Source of the DNA: Oricola indica
Lineage (GTDB): Bacteria; Pseudomonadota; Alphaproteobacteria; Rhizobiales; Rhizobiaceae
Direction: 5' to 3'
Assembly: GCF_019966595.1 (NCBI RefSeq)
Contig: NZ_JAINFJ010000006.1
Span: 67,501-131,500 of the forward strand
DNA length: 64,000 nt
The notes beneath the pieces are model-generated. The model saw nothing but the letters and a program-made list of their open reading frames with translations, searched no databases and had not been told where the DNA came from. The stretch's first letter is position 1. The number at the start of each line of letters is the position of its first letter. The position numbers and the translations under genes are program-made. Shown one piece after another: positions 1 to 11,280 of this stretch.

Positions 1-1325
<1,325 letters not shown>

Positions 1326-1395
1326 TCTCATTGCTTGTGTCCATGGATAACGCCATGGCGCCAATTCCAGCTTCTTGTTTGTTTGTGCTTCGCCG

Positions 1396-1511
1396 ACCTG
1401 GTGGTTCTGGCGGGGTGGCTGCACCCGATCCCATTCCGAACTCGGCCGTGAAACACCCCAGCGCCGATGGTACTTCGTCTTAAGACGCGGGAGAGTAGGT
1501 CGCTGCCAGGT
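1396..1511 (+). rRNA. rrf: 5S ribosomal RNA
   Basis: The segment begins ACCTGGTGGTTCTGGCGGGG and ends GTAGGTCGCTGCCAGGT, so the two ends pair as the 5S terminal helix. The internal CCCGATCCCATTCCGAACTC block is the conserved 5S loop B/C region. It follows the 23S gene and precedes tRNA-fMet, the usual rhizobial rrn order. The ends may be off by one or two bases. Confidence 0.97.
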
Positions 1512-1601
1512 CTGCAAAGCACAAGCAAGTTTCTTCTCTTTTCGAACCCTTTCTCGACCGTCCGCACAGGCGGTTTTCTCAACGGCCGAGTAAAATAATG
1601 G

Positions 1602-1679
<78 letters not shown>

Positions 1680-1683
1680 GATC

Positions 1684-1717
1684 AACCCGTTGTCCGCTTG
1701 GGCAGCGGGTTTTTTTG
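1684..1717 (+). terminator. Rho-independent terminator of the rRNA operon
   Basis: AACCCG pairs with CGGGTT around an imperfect inner stem (TTGTCC/GGGCAG with G-U pairs), followed by a run of seven T. It lies 6 bases past the tRNA-fMet CCA end and so ends the rrn transcript. Confidence 0.85.
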
Positions 1718-1870
1718 TGCCCAGATTCCGAGCCGGCGTCCCGCAGTCGCTCCGCATGGTTCACGAGCCAGACACTCGGCGAGGCATTGTCCGGGCGATA
1801 TCGGCGGGAGTGGTTTGTGCCGTACGATCGACTAATGTAATCGGGCAGCGTGGAAACGGGCGCGGTTGGA

Positions 1871-2590
1871 ATGGGAAAAGGCAAGACGGAACTCGTCATC
1901 TTCGATTGCGACGGCGTTCTGATCGACAGTGAAATCATCAGTGCGCGTATCCTGATCCGGCAGTTGGGCCGTGTCGGGGTGCATCTCGACTTTCCCTATG
2001 TGCAAAAGAATTTCCTCGGACGCTCCTGGACGAAGGTCGCGGCCGAAGTGCGCGTGAATTACGGGCTGGATCTCGATTCGGATTTCGAGGAAAGCTACCG
2101 TAGCGAGTTGCTTGCGGCCTTCGAAACGGAGCTGCAGACGGTCTCCGGTATCGAAACCGTACTCGAGGAACTCGACACGGCGGCTTGCGTCGCCACGAGC
2201 AGTACGCCGAAGCGGGCCAGCCGCTCGCTTCATTTGTCCGGACTTTCCCGCTATTTCGGCGATCGCCTCTTCACCGCATCACAGGTTGCCAACGGCAAAC
2301 CCGCGCCGGACCTCTTCCTGTTTGCGGCAGCCACGATGGGCGTTGCGCCGGAGAATTGTCTGGTCATCGAGGACTCGACGCCTGGGCTTGCCGCCGCGCG
2401 GGCAGCCGGGATGGAGGTCTGGCGGTTTTGCGGCGGAAGCCATTTGCGCGACCTGTCGATGGAGGAACTCGTCGGTGATGGCGGCTACAGGCTCTTTGAC
2501 AAATGGAGCGAGTTCTTTGAAATGGCTCCAAATCTGAGAAAACCAGCGAAAGTGACGGCTTACCGAGATGTCCAGCAAGATCGACAGTGA
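1871..2590 (+). CDS. HAD-superfamily subfamily IA phosphatase linked to polyol operon
   Basis: Predicted small-molecule phosphatase of about 239 residues. Motif I is IFDCDGV (residues 10-16) with both Asp present, as in true phosphatases; motif II Ser/Thr lies in ATSSTPKRA near residue 108; the Lys of NGKPAPDLF is near 140; and motif IV is VIEDSTPG near 168. The cap region fits beta-phosphoglucomutase-like enzymes. ATG 1871 was preferred over an in-frame GTG at 1850 because the HAD fold starts at once; neither has a strong ribosome site. It overlaps the SorC-type regulator by 23 bases, so the two are co-transcribed. Its substrate is likely a phosphorylated sugar or polyol, by context only. 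Confidence 0.85.
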   Translation: MGKGKTELVIFDCDGVLIDSEIISARILIRQLGRVGVHLDFPYVQKNFLGRSWTKVAAEVRVNYGLDLDSDFEESYRSELLAAFETELQTVSGIETVLEELDTAACVATSSTPKRASRSLHLSGLSRYFGDRLFTASQVANGKPAPDLFLFAAATMGVAPENCLVIEDSTPGLAAARAAGMEVWRFCGGSHLRDLSMEELVGDGGYRLFDKWSEFFEMAPNLRKPAKVTAYRDVQQDRQ

Positions 2591-3524
2591 GAACAGCCGT
2601 CTCGATGACGCCGCGCGTGCCGGTTGGCTCTATTATGTCGCCGGCAACACGCAGGACGAGATAGCGCGCAAGCTCGGCGTTTCGCGGCAATCGGCGCAAC
2701 GGCTTGTTTCGCTGGCGGTCAGCGAGCGGCTGGTCAAGGTGCGGCTCGATCACCCGATCGCCCATTGCATGGAATTGAGCGCCCGGCTCAAGGACGCTTT
2801 CGACTTGAAGATCTGCGAGATCGTCCCGAGCGATCCGGATGCGCCGTCCTCTATTATCGGAACCGCCCATGCCGGTGCGGCCGAGATGGAACGGCATCTG
2901 AAATCCCGACATCCCAAGATCATCGCGATCGGGACCGGCCGTGCACTGAGGGCCTGTGTCGAGCAATTGTCGCCGATGGACTGCCCGCAGCATTCCATCG
3001 TCTCCCTGCTCGGCAACATGATGTCGGACGGGTCGGCGACAGCCTACAACGTGGTCATCCGCATGGCGGAACGGGTCAACGCGAAGCACTACCCCATGCC
3101 GCTTCCTGTCTATGCCCGGTCCGAGGAAGAAAAACGCATCCTCCACAACCAGGAGCCGGTTCACAATATTCTCGAACTGATCCGCCAGGCCGATGTCACC
3201 TTCGTCGGCATCGGCAACATGGACGCGACTGCGCCGCTGCTCGTCGACGGCTTCCTGACGCGGGACGACATTCGGGCCTTCGATCGCGCTGGTGCGGCGG
3301 GCGAGATCACCAGTTGGGTCTATGATCGGCAGGGGCGTGTCATCGAGGGGCTCAGCAACGACCGGGTCAACAGCGCGCCGCTGGTCGTGGATTCGCCCAA
3401 TCCGGTCATCGGAATCGCCGCGGGCGAAGTGAAGGTCAAGGCTATTCGTGCTGCGATGGAAGGCAAATTGATCAACGGCCTGATCACCAACGAGCACACA
3501 GCGGAGCAATTGCTCAAGGAGTGA
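2568..3524 (+). CDS. SorC-family sugar-binding transcriptional regulator (polyol operon)
   Basis: A 318-residue regulator. An N-terminal helix-turn-helix ([19 protein letters not shown], about residues 25-45) is followed by a long sugar-phosphate-binding domain with the [13 protein letters not shown] segment typical of SorC/DeoR-like effector domains. It sits directly upstream of the sorbitol ABC operon and overlaps the HAD gene, so it most likely controls the smo genes in response to a polyol or its phosphate. Candidate operators with TTTGCT/AGCAAA half-sites lie at 3638-3676. Family assignment is secure; the effector is inferred. Confidence 0.92.
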   Translation: MSSKIDSENSRLDDAARAGWLYYVAGNTQDEIARKLGVSRQSAQRLVSLAVSERLVKVRLDHPIAHCMELSARLKDAFDLKICEIVPSDPDAPSSIIGTAHAGAAEMERHLKSRHPKIIAIGTGRALRACVEQLSPMDCPQHSIVSLLGNMMSDGSATAYNVVIRMAERVNAKHYPMPLPVYARSEEEKRILHNQEPVHNILELIRQADVTFVGIGNMDATAPLLVDGFLTRDDIRAFDRAGAAGEITSWVYDRQGRVIEGLSNDRVNSAPLVVDSPNPVIGIAAGEVKVKAIRAAMEGKLINGLITNEHTAEQLLKE

Positions 3525-3609
3525 GCAATTGTACACATACACCAAGTACCTGATATAAAAGAGATATATCGTTCCGGAAGGACGGCGCGCCCGAAATTCA
3601 TGAATCGGG

Positions 3610-3640
3610 CTTGACTTGATATCGCGCCGATGTGAGTATT
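3610..3640 (+). promoter_or_regulatory. Putative sigma-70 promoter of smoEFGKS-mtlK
   Basis: CTTGAC at 3610-3615 matches the alphaproteobacterial -35 consensus. A weak -10 (GAGTAT/AGTATT) lies about 18 bases downstream, inside the first inverted repeat, as expected for a repressor-controlled or activator-assisted promoter. Assigned by eye; no start-site data. Confidence 0.45.
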
Positions 3641-3676
3641 TGCTCGTAATCGTAGCAAATGCCCGTATTGGGCATT
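3638..3676. promoter_or_regulatory. Two perfect inverted repeats upstream of smoE (candidate SorC operator)
   Basis: ATTTGCT at 3638-3644 and AGCAAAT at 3654-3660 form a perfect 7-bp inverted repeat with a 9-base spacer. It is immediately overlapped by a second repeat, AATGCCC (3658-3664) and GGGCATT (3670-3676), with a 5-base spacer. The second lies just before the smoE ribosome site (GGGAGGA) and could also form an RNA hairpin. The neighbouring SorC-type regulator is the likely ligand-responsive binder. Confidence 0.5.
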
Positions 3677-3688
3677 GGGAGGAAAATC

Positions 3689-4993
3689 ATGAAAATTTTT
3701 GTTCGCGCCCTTCTGGGTGCGTCTGCGCTGTCGTTTGCCGTGTCGGGTGTTTCCGCTGAAACGCTGACGATCGCGACGGTCAACAATGGCGACATGATCC
3801 GCATGCAGGGTTTGACCGACGACTTCACCGAGAAGACCGGTCACACCGTCGAGTGGGTCACGCTGGAAGAGAATGTTCTGCGCCAGCGCGTCACCACCGA
3901 CATCACCACCAAGGGTGGTGCATTCGACATCATGACCATCGGCATGTACGAAACCCCGATCTGGGGTGCGAACGGCTGGCTGGTTCCGCTCGACGACCTC
4001 AGCGAAGACTATGATGTCGAAGACATCCTGCCGGCCATGGCCGGAGGCCTGAGCCATGACGGCACGCTCTACGCGGCTCCGTTCTATGGCGAATCCTCGA
4101 TGATCATGTATCGCACCGACCTGATGGAAAAGGCGGGCATGAGCATGCCGGAAGCCCCGACCTGGGACTTCATCCGGGAAGCCGCCGCGGCGATGACCGA
4201 TCGTGACAACGACATCAACGGCATCTGCCTTCGCGGCAAGGCCGGCTGGGGCGAAGGTGGAGCCTTCATCACCGCGATGTCGAATTCGTTCGGTGCCCGC
4301 TGGTTCGACATGGACTGGAATGCCCAGTTCGACACCCAGCCCTGGAAGGACACGCTTGAGTTCTTCGTCGGCATGATGAACGAGTCCGGACCGGCCGGCT
4401 ACGCGACCAACGGCTTCAACGAGAACCTGTCGCTGTTCCAGCAGGGCAAGTGCGGCATGTGGATCGATGCGACTGTCGCGGCGTCCTTCGTGACCAATCC
4501 GGATGAGTCGACCGTCGCCGACAGTGTCGGTTTCGCGCTCGCACCGGACAATGGCCTCGGCAAGCGCTCCAACTGGCTCTGGGCCTGGGCGCTGGGCATT
4601 CCTGCCGGCACGCAGAAGGCCGATGCAGCCAAGGAGTTCATCGAGTGGGCAACCTCGAAGGACTACATCCAGCTGGTCGCCGAGAATGAAGGCTGGGCCA
4701 ATGTGCCGCCCGGCGCACGCACCTCGCTCTACGAGAATCCGAACTACAAGGATATACCGTTCGCGAAGATGACGCTCAAGTCGATCCTGACGGCCGATCC
4801 GAACGACTCCACCGTCGAACCGAGCCCCTATGTGGGCGTCCAGTTCGCGGCCATCCCGGAGTTCGCCGGTATCGCGACCGAAGTCAGCCAGGAATTCTCC
4901 GCTGTCTATGCCGGTCAGCAGACCGTCGATGAAGCGCTGGCAAAGGCGCAGGCCATCACCAACGACGCGATGGAAGCCGCAGGCTACCGTTAA
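3689..4993 (+). CDS. smoE: Sorbitol/mannitol ABC transporter substrate-binding protein
   Basis: Periplasmic solute-binding protein of 434 residues. A signal peptide of about 23 residues ends ...SGVSA before ETLTIATVNN. The mature part has the type-1 extracellular sugar-binding fold (DLSEDYDVEDILPAMAGGL, PFYGESSMIMYRTDLM). The start at 3689 has GGGAGGA at the right distance; an upstream in-frame ATG at 3659 lies inside an inverted repeat and has no ribosome site. It is followed by two permeases, an ATPase and two polyol dehydrogenases in the smoEFGKS-mtlK order known from Rhodobacter and rhizobia. The exact polyol is inferred. Confidence 0.93.
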   Translation: MKIFVRALLGASALSFAVSGVSAETLTIATVNNGDMIRMQGLTDDFTEKTGHTVEWVTLEENVLRQRVTTDITTKGGAFDIMTIGMYETPIWGANGWLVPLDDLSEDYDVEDILPAMAGGLSHDGTLYAAPFYGESSMIMYRTDLMEKAGMSMPEAPTWDFIREAAAAMTDRDNDINGICLRGKAGWGEGGAFITAMSNSFGARWFDMDWNAQFDTQPWKDTLEFFVGMMNESGPAGYATNGFNENLSLFQQGKCGMWIDATVAASFVTNPDESTVADSVGFALAPDNGLGKRSNWLWAWALGIPAGTQKADAAKEFIEWATSKDYIQLVAENEGWANVPPGARTSLYENPNYKDIPFAKMTLKSILTADPNDSTVEPSPYVGVQFAAIPEFAGIATEVSQEFSAVYAGQQTVDEALAKAQAITNDAMEAAGYR

Positions 4994-5104
4994 GTCGCCT
5001 CCCGGACCGGAGGGCGGTTTCGACCGTCCTCCGGAGCCAAACGCGAATATCCTTTCCGTGCACCGTTGCCGACGGCAGGTCCCGTCAACAGAGGAGGTGT
5101 GTCC

Positions 5105-5983
5105 ATGGCTACCCAGCACTCCCGTTCCGCAGCTCGCCTGATGATGGCGCCGGCGGTGATCCTGCTTCTGGGATGGATGCTCGTCCCGCTGACGATGACG
5201 CTCTTCTTCTCGTTCAAGAAATATCTCCCGCTCAGGGGCGATTCCCTGGGCAACGGGCTTGATTGGGTCGGTTTCGAGAACTACGTCCGCTTCGTTTCGG
5301 CAAGTTCCTTCTGGCCGAGCGTCATGACCACCTTGCTGATCGTCGGCGGCGTACTCGTGATCACCGTCGTCCTCGGCATCTTCCTGGCGATCTTGCTGGA
5401 TCAGCCGATGTGGGGCCAGGGCATCGTGCGCATTCTGGTCATCGCCCCTTTCTTCGTCATGCCGACCGTCTCCGCGCTGGTGTGGAAGAACCTCTTCATG
5501 GACCCGGGCAACGGCTTTCTCGCCCATGTCTACCGTTTTTTCGGCGCAACACCCGTGGAATGGCTGAGCCAGGCCTCGCTGCAGTCGATCATCATGATCG
5601 TCAGCTGGCAGTGGCTGCCATTCGCGACGCTCATCCTTCTGACCGCGATCCAGTCGCTCGACAGCGAACAGCTTGAAGCCGCCGAAATGGATGGCGCGCC
5701 GATCCCGTCGCGGTTCATCTATATCGTGCTGCCGCACCTCGCCCGTGCGATCACGATCGTGATCCTGATCCAGACGATCTTCCTGCTGTCGATCTTCGCC
5801 GAGATCTTCGTGACCACCGGCGGCGCATTCGGCACCCGGACGCTGACCTATCTGATCTATCAGCGGGTGCTCGAGAGCCAGAATGTCGGGCTCGGCTCCG
5901 CCGGGGGCGTCTACGCAATCATCCTTGCCAATATCGTTGCCATCTTCCTGATGCGCATCGTCGGCAAGAACCTCGACGCGTGA
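5105..5983 (+). CDS. smoF: Sorbitol/mannitol ABC transporter permease
   Basis: Inner-membrane permease of 292 residues with about six transmembrane segments. The cytoplasmic EAA loop EAAEMDGAPIPSRFIYIVLP near residue 200 contacts the ATPase. ATG 5105 is preceded by GAGGAGGTGTGTCC. It pairs with the next permease to form the heterodimeric channel, and a 12-base gap indicates translational linkage. Confidence 0.93.
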   Translation: MATQHSRSAARLMMAPAVILLLGWMLVPLTMTLFFSFKKYLPLRGDSLGNGLDWVGFENYVRFVSASSFWPSVMTTLLIVGGVLVITVVLGIFLAILLDQPMWGQGIVRILVIAPFFVMPTVSALVWKNLFMDPGNGFLAHVYRFFGATPVEWLSQASLQSIIMIVSWQWLPFATLILLTAIQSLDSEQLEAAEMDGAPIPSRFIYIVLPHLARAITIVILIQTIFLLSIFAEIFVTTGGAFGTRTLTYLIYQRVLESQNVGLGSAGGVYAIILANIVAIFLMRIVGKNLDA

Positions 5984-5995
5984 GGAGGACAGACC

Positions 5996-6826
5996 ATGGC
6001 CCGCGCAGTCACTACGCAACGCAAGACGATCAACACGATCATCGCCTGGACGATCGGCCTGCTGATCTTCTTCCCGATCCTCTGGATCATCATCCTGTCC
6101 TTCAAGGCGGAAGGTGATGCGATCAAGACACCGATCGCGGTTCTAACCTCCGGCTGGACGCTGGAAAATTACGGCGTGGTGCAGGAACGCTCGGACTACG
6201 CCAAGCACTTCTTCAACTCGGTGATCCTCGCCCTCGGCTCGACGATCCTCGGATTGATCATCGCAGTGCCGGCGGCATGGTCGATGGCATTCGTGCCATC
6301 CAAGCGCACCAAGGACATCCTGCTGTGGATGCTGTCGACCAAAATGCTGCCCGCGGTCGGCGTGCTCTACCCCATGTATCTGATCTTTATCGAGCTGGGT
6401 TTGCTCGATACCCGGATCGGTCTGGTTGTCGTCCTGATGCTGATCAATCTGCCGATCATCGTATGGATGCTCTACACCTATTTCAGGGAAATCCCGGGCG
6501 AGATCCTTGAAGCGTCGCGCATGGACGGGGCGAGCCTGCGCGAGGAAATCCTCTATGTGCTGACGCCGATGGCGATCCCCGGCATGGCCTCGACGGTGCT
6601 CCTGAACGTGATCCTCGCCTGGAACGAGGCTTTCTGGACCCTCAACCTGACGGCCGCCAAGGCGGCTCCGCTCACGGCTTTCATTGCCAGCTATTCCAGC
6701 CCCGAGGGGTTGTTCTACGCGAAGCTGTCAGCGGCTTCGACCATGGCGATCGCGCCAATCCTGATCATGGGCTGGTTCAGCCAGAAACAACTCGTCCGGG
6801 GCCTGACCTTCGGCGCGGTGAAGTGA
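5996..6826 (+). CDS. smoG: Sorbitol/mannitol ABC transporter permease
   Basis: Second inner-membrane permease, 276 residues. It has an N-terminal membrane anchor ([20 protein letters not shown]) and the EAA motif [20 protein letters not shown] near residue 165. The carbohydrate uptake transporter 1 (MalG-like) architecture is clear. The start at 5996 follows TGAGGAGGACAGACC. It is 10 bases from smoK. Confidence 0.93.
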   Translation: MARAVTTQRKTINTIIAWTIGLLIFFPILWIIILSFKAEGDAIKTPIAVLTSGWTLENYGVVQERSDYAKHFFNSVILALGSTILGLIIAVPAAWSMAFVPSKRTKDILLWMLSTKMLPAVGVLYPMYLIFIELGLLDTRIGLVVVLMLINLPIIVWMLYTYFREIPGEILEASRMDGASLREEILYVLTPMAIPGMASTVLLNVILAWNEAFWTLNLTAAKAAPLTAFIASYSSPEGLFYAKLSAASTMAIAPILIMGWFSQKQLVRGLTFGAVK

Positions 6827-6836
6827 GGAGCGAGAG

Positions 6837-7841
6837 ATGGGACGCATTCAACTCAAGCAGGTCAAGAAGTCTTTCGGCGAAGTCACCGTCATCCCGCCTC
6901 TGGACCTGGAAATCAACGATGGCGAGTTCGTCGTCTTCGTCGGTCCTTCCGGTTGCGGCAAGTCCACGCTCCTGCGCCTGATCGCCGGGCTGGAGGACGT
7001 GTCGGGAGGCGTGATCGAAATCGACGGCTCCGACGCCACATCCATTCCGCCGGCCAAACGCGGTCTGGCGATGGTGTTCCAGTCCTATGCGCTCTATCCG
7101 CATATGACGGTGCGAAAGAACATCGCCTTTCCCCTGAGGATGGCCAAGATCTCCACCGAAGAGCAGGAAAAACGCATATCGAATGCGGCCGAGGTGCTCA
7201 ATCTGACGCCCTATCTCGACCGCCGGCCGGGCCAGCTTTCGGGCGGCCAGCGCCAGCGCGTCGCAATCGGTCGCGCCATCGTCCGCGAGCCGGCGGCCTT
7301 CCTTTTCGACGAACCCCTGTCGAACCTGGATGCCGCATTGCGTGTTGGCATGCGGCTGGAGATATCGGAGCTCCACAAACGCCTGAAGACGACGATGATC
7401 TACGTCACCCACGACCAGGTGGAAGCCATGACCATGGCCGACAAGATCGTGGTGTTGCAAGCCGGCGTGATCGAGCAGGTCGGTTCGCCGCTCGAACTTT
7501 ATCACACGCCGCGCAATCTCTTCGTTGCTGGCTTCATCGGCTCGCCGAAAATGAACCTCATCGGAGGTGCCGAGGCGGAAAAACACAACGCGCACACGAT
7601 CGGCGTCAGGCCTGAGCATATCGAGGTCTCCGACCATGAAGGACCATGGCGCGGCACGGTTGGCGTGTCGGAGCATCTCGGCTCGGACACCTTCTTCCAC
7701 ATCAATGGAACCGGTCTTGCCGACGCCCTGACTGTCAGGGCGAGCGGCGAAGTCGGCCTCAATCGCGGCGACACGATCTTCCTGACGCCGCAGGCCGACA
7801 AGATCCATCGCTTCGATCAGCAGGGCCTGAGGATCGGATGA
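6837..7841 (+). CDS. smoK: Sorbitol/mannitol ABC transporter ATP-binding protein
   Basis: A 334-residue MalK/UgpC-type ATPase energising SmoFG. Walker A is GPSGCGKST (near residue 38), the signature is LSGGQRQRV, Walker B is [11 protein letters not shown] and the switch His is in [12 protein letters not shown]. The C-terminal TOBE region contains [10 protein letters not shown]. It is slightly shorter than the usual 360 or so residues of MalK-like proteins but all motifs are intact. Its TGA overlaps the smoS ATG by four bases (ATGA). Confidence 0.95.
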   Translation: MGRIQLKQVKKSFGEVTVIPPLDLEINDGEFVVFVGPSGCGKSTLLRLIAGLEDVSGGVIEIDGSDATSIPPAKRGLAMVFQSYALYPHMTVRKNIAFPLRMAKISTEEQEKRISNAAEVLNLTPYLDRRPGQLSGGQRQRVAIGRAIVREPAAFLFDEPLSNLDAALRVGMRLEISELHKRLKTTMIYVTHDQVEAMTMADKIVVLQAGVIEQVGSPLELYHTPRNLFVAGFIGSPKMNLIGGAEAEKHNAHTIGVRPEHIEVSDHEGPWRGTVGVSEHLGSDTFFHINGTGLADALTVRASGEVGLNRGDTIFLTPQADKIHRFDQQGLRIG

Positions 7842-8611
7842 AACGGCTGGCGGGGAAGTCGGCGCTGATCACGGGCGCCGCTCGCGGAATAGGCAGGGCA
7901 TTCGCCGAAGCCTATGTCCGCGAAGGCGCCCGTGTCGCGATCGCGGATATCGACATCGCGCGTGCGCACGAGACAGCCGCGGAAATCGGTGACGCCGCGA
8001 TCGCCGTGGAGATGGACGTGACGCGCCAGGAGAGCATCGACGCCGCCGTGGCGAAGACCGTCGACATGCTCGGACGTATCGACATCCTCATCAACAACGC
8101 GGCTCTTTTCACCGCCTCGCCGATCGCGGAAATCCGCCGCGAGGACTATCAGCGTGTGTTCGACATCAATGTCGGCGGAACGCTCTTTACCCTGCAGGCG
8201 GTCGCGCGACACATGATCGAACGCGGCGGTGGCGGCAGGATCATCAACATGGCGAGCCAGGCCGGACGCCGCGGCGAGCCGCTCGTCGCCATCTATTGCG
8301 CCACAAAGGCGGCCGTCATCAGCCTGACCCAGTCGGCCGGCCTGAACCTGATCGAACACGGTATCAACGTGAACGCGATTTCACCGGGCGTGGTGGATGG
8401 CGAACACTGGGACGGGGTCGATGCGTTCTTCGCCAAATACGAGCACAAGGCGCCCGGCCAGAAGAAGAAGGAAGTCGGTGATTCCGTGCCATTCGGACGC
8501 ATGGGAAAGGCCGAAGACCTCACCGGAATGGCCGTTTTCCTGGCCTCTGACGAAGCCGATTACATCGTCTCGCAAACCTACAATGTCGATGGCGGACAAT
8601 GGATGAGTTGA
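7838..8611 (+). CDS. smoS: Sorbitol dehydrogenase (short-chain dehydrogenase/reductase)
   Basis: Cytoplasmic NAD-dependent SDR, 257 residues, predicted to oxidise D-sorbitol to D-fructose. Seen are the nucleotide motif TGAARGIG, the NNAA motif, catalytic Ser in NMASQAG, the YCATK (YxxxK) pair near residue 153 and a C-terminal [10 protein letters not shown]. The start overlaps the smoK stop (ATGA). Context with smoEFGK and mtlK supports the SmoS call over a generic SDR. Confidence 0.92.
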   Translation: MKRLAGKSALITGAARGIGRAFAEAYVREGARVAIADIDIARAHETAAEIGDAAIAVEMDVTRQESIDAAVAKTVDMLGRIDILINNAALFTASPIAEIRREDYQRVFDINVGGTLFTLQAVARHMIERGGGGRIINMASQAGRRGEPLVAIYCATKAAVISLTQSAGLNLIEHGINVNAISPGVVDGEHWDGVDAFFAKYEHKAPGQKKKEVGDSVPFGRMGKAEDLTGMAVFLASDEADYIVSQTYNVDGGQWMS

Positions 8612-8615
8612 AGCC

Positions 8616-10082
8616 ATGACCAAGCTTTCTATCGCAAATCTTCCCGCCATCGATGCGGGTGTCGCCAAGCCTTCCTACAGGCGCGATGATCTTACGCCGG
8701 GCATTGTTCATGTCGGGGTGGGGAATTTTCACCGCGCGCACCAGGCAATCTATCTGCACCGGTTGTTCGAGACCGGGCGGGACCTGGACTGGGCCATCAT
8801 AGGCGGGGGCGTCAAACCCTACGACGCGGCCATGCGTTCGAAACTGAAAGCGCAGGACTGGCTCACCACTGTCGTGGAACTCGATCCCGACGGATTTTCG
8901 GCCGGTATCTGCGGGTCCATGGTCGACTTCGCCGAGGTGGATCCGAAGGCGCTGATCGGCACCATGACCGGCCCGGAAATCCGCATCGTCTCGCTGACGG
9001 TGACGGAGGGCGGCTACTATGTCGATGCCAAGACGGGCGGGTTCGATGCTTCGCATCCGGACATCGTCGCGGACAGTGCCGACCCGACCCATCCGAAGAC
9101 GGTTTTCGGTATCATCATCGAAGCGTTGATGTGCCGCCGTGAAATCGGGCTCCCGCCCTTTACCGTCATGTCCTGCGACAATCTGCCGGAAAACGGGCAT
9201 GTCGCGCGTAACGCGGTGCTCGGTCTGGCGAAGTGTCGGGACGATGACGCCCATGACTGGATCGCCAGGAATGTCGCCTTTCCCTGCGGGATGGTCGATT
9301 GCATTACGCCGGCGACCGGGCCGCGAGAAATCGCGATCGTACACGACCAGTTCGGCATCGAGGATGCCGCGCCGGTGGTCTGCGAACCGTTCCGGCAATG
9401 GGTGCTGGAGGATCATTTTCCGCAGGGGAGACCCGCTCTCGAGACTGTCGGGGTGGAGTTCGTCGATGACGTCGCGCCCTATGAACTGATGAAGCTGCGC
9501 ATCCTTAACGGCGGCCATGCGACCATTGCCTATCCGGCGGGGCTGCTCGGCATTCATTTCGTTCACGAGGCGATGCGCAACCCGCTGGTTACGGGCTTCC
9601 TCGCGAAGCTCGAACATGACGAGATCATTCCGACCGTGCCGGAAATTCCGGGGGTCAGCCTGACCGGATATTATGAGAAGATCGTCGAGCGGTTTTCCAA
9701 CGCGGCCGTCGGCGACACGATCCCGCGGCTGTGCCTCGACGGGTCGAACCGGCAGCCGAAATTTATCCTGCCGACGATCGCCGCCCGCCTTGCCGCCGGC
9801 CAATCCGTCGATGGGCTGGCGTTGGAGGTAGCGTTGTGGTGCCGTTACTGCGCCGGGATCGACGAGGACGGCAAGCCGATCAAGATCGACGATATCGCGG
9901 CCGAACGGCTCAACAGGCAGGCGCTTGCCGCGCGCGACGAGCCGGGCGCATGGCTGTCGATGCACGACATTTTCGGCGATCTGTCCGGCGATCCGGTCTT
10001 TGCGGCCGCCTTCGGCAAGGCGCTGGCATCGCTCTGGTCGAACGGGGTCGCTGCTACGCTGCAAGCCTATATCAAATCCTAG
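8616..10082 (+). CDS. mtlK: Mannitol 2-dehydrogenase (polyol long-chain dehydrogenase)
   Basis: A 488-residue long-chain dehydrogenase of the mannitol/fructuronate/altronate family, oxidising D-mannitol (and often arabitol) to the ketose. An N-terminal Rossmann segment (GVGNFHRAHQAIY, about residues 32-44) precedes the catalytic region LMKLRILNGGH, which holds the polyol-dehydrogenase Lys. Length matches the family. It is the last gene of the operon, 4 bases after smoS, and is followed by a hairpin at 10107-10138. Confidence 0.94.
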   Translation: MTKLSIANLPAIDAGVAKPSYRRDDLTPGIVHVGVGNFHRAHQAIYLHRLFETGRDLDWAIIGGGVKPYDAAMRSKLKAQDWLTTVVELDPDGFSAGICGSMVDFAEVDPKALIGTMTGPEIRIVSLTVTEGGYYVDAKTGGFDASHPDIVADSADPTHPKTVFGIIIEALMCRREIGLPPFTVMSCDNLPENGHVARNAVLGLAKCRDDDAHDWIARNVAFPCGMVDCITPATGPREIAIVHDQFGIEDAAPVVCEPFRQWVLEDHFPQGRPALETVGVEFVDDVAPYELMKLRILNGGHATIAYPAGLLGIHFVHEAMRNPLVTGFLAKLEHDEIIPTVPEIPGVSLTGYYEKIVERFSNAAVGDTIPRLCLDGSNRQPKFILPTIAARLAAGQSVDGLALEVALWCRYCAGIDEDGKPIKIDDIAAERLNRQALAARDEPGAWLSMHDIFGDLSGDPVFAAAFGKALASLWSNGVAATLQAYIKS

Positions 10083-10104
10083 GGCATCCGGTTTCGAACC
10101 ACCT

Positions 10105-10140
10105 TCGGCCGGCGCCTTCCCGAGGGAGGCCGCCGGCCGA
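10105..10140 (+). terminator. Hairpin terminator after mtlK
   Basis: GGCCGGCG (10107-10114) pairs with CGCCGGCC (10131-10138). The loop side is partly self-complementary and only a short T-rich stretch follows. It is 24 bases beyond the mtlK stop, so it probably ends the polyol transcript, though the T-tract is weak. Confidence 0.6.
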
Positions 10141-10228
10141 TTGATTCATGTCATGGCTTGTCGGAGCCCTGCGCGCGATCCTGTATCCAGTAAATCAGTG
10201 TTCTGGACGAGGGAAACGCACAGTGCAG

Positions 10229-11191
10229 ATGGAACAGGTGCCGACAGACCGGCTGGAGAACTTCCCGGTGACGTTTTTCGCTGTCGTGATGGGCATGCTC
10301 GGCCTGACCTTGGCGACGCATGCCGCCGAAACGGCGTTCGGCACCGGCGGCGTCATCTCGATGATCGTGCTGGCGGTTTCCGTCGCCATCATGGCTGCGG
10401 TGGCGATGCTCTATACAGCCAAGGTCTTCAGGCACCGTCCTGCCGTGGTCGAGGAGTGGAGCCATCCGGTCAAGGTCGCCTTCTTTCCGACGATCTCGAT
10501 CTCGACCCTGCTTCTGGCAGTCGCGATCCTTCCCTACAGCATCGGAGCGGCGCATGTTCTCTGGATCGTCGGGACGATCGCACAGGGTATATTGACGCTC
10601 AGCGTCATCGCGAACTGGATCGGCCACCGGACTTTCCAGCAGATGCATCTCGGCCCGGCATGGTTCATTCCGGCCGTCGGCAACGTGATCGTGCCGGTCG
10701 CCGGAGCGATGCTCGGTTACCAGGAGATTTCCTGGCTGTTCTTCTCCGCCGGGCTGATGTTCTGGATCATCCTGCTGACGCTGGTGATGAACCGGCTGAT
10801 CTTTCACGATCCGCTGCCGGCGCGGTTGCTGCCGACGCTCGTCATCCTCATCGCTCCGCCGGCGGTGGCCTTCATCGCCTATTTTCGCATGACCGGCGAA
10901 ATCGATGCGTTCTCACGGATCCTGTTGAATTCCGGCTACGTCTTTGCCGCTGTCGTCGCGACACAGGCGCGCAAATTCTCAGGTCTTCCCTTCGCCCTGT
11001 CCTGGTGGGCGCTTTCCTTTCCGGTCGCGGCGCTGACGATTGCCTCCTTCCTCTATGCGGGGCAGGCCAGTTCACCGGCGCATGAGTTCGTCGCCGGTTT
11101 CCTGCTGGCGGCGCTCGTCGCGATTGTTGCGATGTTGCTGGTGAGGACCGCGCGCGCAATCGCGTCACGTAGGATCTGCCTGCCGGAATAG
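10229..11191 (+). CDS. SLAC1/TehA-type (TDT family) membrane channel or transporter
   Basis: Integral membrane protein of about 320 residues with ten hydrophobic segments from FPVTFFAVVMGMLGL to FLLAALVAIVAMLLV, the layout of the tellurite-resistance/dicarboxylate transporter and SLAC1 anion-channel superfamily. The start is ATG 10229; a GTG at 10223 sits better with GAGGGA at 10209-10214 and would add two residues. It stands alone between the polyol operon terminator and the AhpD-like gene. The transported ion is unknown; anions such as sulfite, nitrate or dicarboxylates are family possibilities. Confidence 0.82.
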   Translation: MEQVPTDRLENFPVTFFAVVMGMLGLTLATHAAETAFGTGGVISMIVLAVSVAIMAAVAMLYTAKVFRHRPAVVEEWSHPVKVAFFPTISISTLLLAVAILPYSIGAAHVLWIVGTIAQGILTLSVIANWIGHRTFQQMHLGPAWFIPAVGNVIVPVAGAMLGYQEISWLFFSAGLMFWIILLTLVMNRLIFHDPLPARLLPTLVILIAPPAVAFIAYFRMTGEIDAFSRILLNSGYVFAAVVATQARKFSGLPFALSWWALSFPVAALTIASFLYAGQASSPAHEFVAGFLLAALVAIVAMLLVRTARAIASRRICLPE

Positions 11192-11280
11192 TCGCCGCGC
11201 AGGCGACATAGTGATTGTGCCGCACGCCGCCACGGGAGTAATCCGGGTGTTGAGGGCGTGCAGTTTTCAGGGAGGAAACC

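Noticed and set aside
3320-6019. An 899-codon open frame on the minus strand opposite smoE and smoF
   Set aside because: It lies antisense to clearly conserved transporter genes, has His/Arg/Asp-rich nonsense-like composition, no ribosome site and no recognisable domain; it is a product of high GC codon bias.
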